From Hydrogenophilales bacterium RIFOXYD1_FULL_62_11 (GTDB lineage Bacteria > Pseudomonadota > Gammaproteobacteria > Burkholderiales > Thiobacillaceae), in the NCBI GenBank assembly GCA_001802655.1, contig MGZO01000090.1, positions 2,047 through 25,874 of the forward strand: a stretch of 23,828 nucleotides of DNA, in the 5' to 3' direction. The notes beneath the pieces are model-generated. The model was not told the DNA's origin. It saw only the letters and a list, made by a program, of their open reading frames with translations, and ran no database searches. The position numbers were made by a program, and so were the translations under genes. Shown piece by piece: positions 22,494 to 23,828 of the stretch. Position 1 is the first letter of the stretch. Each line of letters starts with the position of its first letter.

Positions 22494-23828
22494 CGCGTGT
22501 CTCGTCGAATCGCAGTGAAACCCCCAAGCCATGTCCTCCATCCGCGCGCGGTAGCCCGTCGCCCAGATCGAGTTGCGCATTCGACAAGGCGGCAATGCGG
22601 GCAACGATGGACAGCCCGAGACCGCAGCCTTCCGCCTCGACCTCGCCGCGCACGAAGCGCGCGCTCAACTGCGCGCGCAGCGCTGCCGCCACCCCGGGAC
22701 CGTCGTCCGCAACCGTGAGGATGCAGGCCGATCCGCTGCGCGCAAGGCGCACCTCGATGCGTGCGCCCTCACCGGCATAGCGCAGGGCGTTGTCGATCAG
22801 GTTGCGCAGCGCGATGCGCAGCCACGCCTCGGTCACCGCAACCCGGCAGCCCGGCGCCGCCTCGACCACCAGCGATTGCAACTGACGTTGCGCCTGCGGC
22901 AGCAGCTCGGCGCACACTGCGGCGAGGGTACTGGCTGGATCGAGTGGCGCGGGTGCACTGCCCTGACTGGCCGGGTCGACGCGCGCCAGCGTCAGCAATT
23001 GCTCGACCAGATGGGTCATCCGGTCGACACCCGCGATGACCTGGGTCAGCGCATGCTGCTGGCTGTCGGCCGTTTGGGCGCGCATCGCCACCTGTGCCTG
23101 CACCTTCAATGCGGCAAGCGGGGTACGCAATTCGTGCGCAGCATCAGCGGTGAAGCGGCGTTCGTTTTCGAAGGCTTCGGCAACCCGCCGGATGAGCGCG
23201 TTGAGTGCACCACGCAGCGGGGCGATTTCGCTCGGCAGGGGGATCGAGCCGTCGAGCGGAGCCAGCGCCTGCGCGTCGAGTGCGCTGACCTGCCGCGCAA
23301 CGGCATCAACCGGCCGCAGCGAGCGGCCGACCACCCACCATACAGCCAGGGCCATCAGCGGCAATGCGAGCGCAGCCGGAATCAGCAGCGACAGGCCAAT
23401 TTCACGCGCCAGCTGCACGCGTGCGGCATGTGCCTGCGCGACCACGACGCGGTATTCGGCATCGTCGTCCTGCAGCGCATAAAAGCGCCAGCGCGCATCC
23501 TGATAGGAGCGCTCGCTGAAACCGTCGGGCAGGCTGGCCTCGAATGCGTTGTGGCCGGGCGAGGTCACCAGGCGCCGCATCGTGCCGTGGTCGGTGTGCC
23601 AGATCTCGAACACGATCGGTACCGGGTTACGCCCTGCGTGTTCGTGCAGTTCCTTGACGAAATGCTCCACCTCGCCGCCTGCCACAATCGCCAGCAGCGT
23701 CTCGGCCACTTGCGTCAGCTGACTGTCGAGCAGTGCGTCGGCTGCGTGGTGCGCGCGCTGGTAGACCACCCATGCCGACATCAGCCAGATGGCCGCCACC
23801 GCAGCGGTCAGCAGCCACACCAGCCGGC
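22489..23828 (-). CDS. Two-component sensor histidine kinase (QseC-like), N-terminus cut by window edge
   Basis: The frame is open to the right edge, and the residues before the GTG at 23820 (Arg-Leu, then VWLLTAAVAAIW) continue a membrane helix, so the true start lies outside; 446 or so codons are visible. Order: first membrane helix, periplasmic sensor region of about 120 residues, second helix (LSLLIPAALALPLMALAVWW), HAMP-like linker, HisKA with phospho-acceptor in AAHELRTPLA (His at 23134-23136), and HATPase with N-box (LRNLIDNALRYA), DDGPGVA and GCGLGLSIV. The architecture matches QseC/PmrB-type kinases. Its response regulator would be expected just to the right. The signal is unknown. 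Confidence 0.94.
   Translation of the reverse strand, partial: RLVWLLTAAVAAIWLMSAWVVYQRAHHAADALLDSQLTQVAETLLAIVAGGEVEHFVKELHEHAGRNPVPIVFEIWHTDHGTMRRLVTSPGHNAFEASLPDGFSERSYQDARWRFYALQDDDAEYRVVVAQAHAARVQLAREIGLSLLIPAALALPLMALAVWWVVGRSLRPVDAVARQVSALDAQALAPLDGSIPLPSEIAPLRGALNALIRRVAEAFENERRFTADAAHELRTPLAALKVQAQVAMRAQTADSQQHALTQVIAGVDRMTHLVEQLLTLARVDPASQGSAPAPLDPASTLAAVCAELLPQAQRQLQSLVVEAAPGCRVAVTEAWLRIALRNLIDNALRYAGEGARIEVRLARSGSACILTVADDGPGVAAALRAQLSARFVRGEVEAEGCGLGLSIVARIAALSNAQLDLGDGLPRADGGHGLGVSLRFDETRA

Overview
The window comes from a chemolithotrophic, sulfur-oxidising bacterium. The protein sequences look most like the Betaproteobacteria of the Thiobacillus/Sulfuricella type. This is judged from the gene set and sequence feel, not from a search. 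Its core is a complete oxidative (reverse) dissimilatory sulfite reductase locus on the + strand, in the order dsrA-B-E-F-H-C-M-K-L-J-O-P-N-R followed by cysG (2543-16689). No tRNA, rRNA, IS element or CRISPR array was seen.

Left part (1-2161, - strand): a compact operon reading leftwards. It encodes an unrecognised 73-residue protein, a lone Cas6/Cmx6-type CRISPR RNA-endonuclease homologue with no CRISPR array, a second DsrC-like protein that has lost the C-terminal CysA, and an SseA-type sulfurtransferase cut by the window edge. It diverges from dsrA across a 381-nt intergenic region that carries two inverted repeats with GGTTG/CAACC arms. This is the most unusual part of the window.

Centre (2543-16689, + strand): DsrAB oxidises sulfur, delivered as DsrC persulfide/trisulfide, to sulfite. 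DsrEFH passes sulfur to DsrC. DsrMKJOP is the membrane complex that exchanges electrons with the quinone pool and probably reoxidises DsrC. DsrL is the NAD(P)H-linked flavoprotein partner of DsrAB. DsrN amidates siroheme, CysG makes siroheme, and DsrR is a cysteine-free A-type-scaffold protein. Strong hairpins lie in several intercistronic gaps (dsrA/B, dsrB/E, dsrC/M, dsrP/N), and one encloses the dsrN start codon. They suggest that expression is segmented after transcription.

Right part (16690-23828): an OmpA-C periplasmic lipoprotein-like or OmpA-family protein with a good terminator (+ strand), then - strand housekeeping genes: priA, a Tim44-like membrane protein, hemE, and a QseC-type sensor kinase cut by the right edge. 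HemE competes with CysG for uroporphyrinogen III, so both branches of tetrapyrrole supply are near the dsr locus. The 344-nt region upstream of priA holds two perfect DnaA boxes. A hexamer-N5-hexamer direct repeat of the PmrA/QseB kind sits at a plausible hemE promoter.
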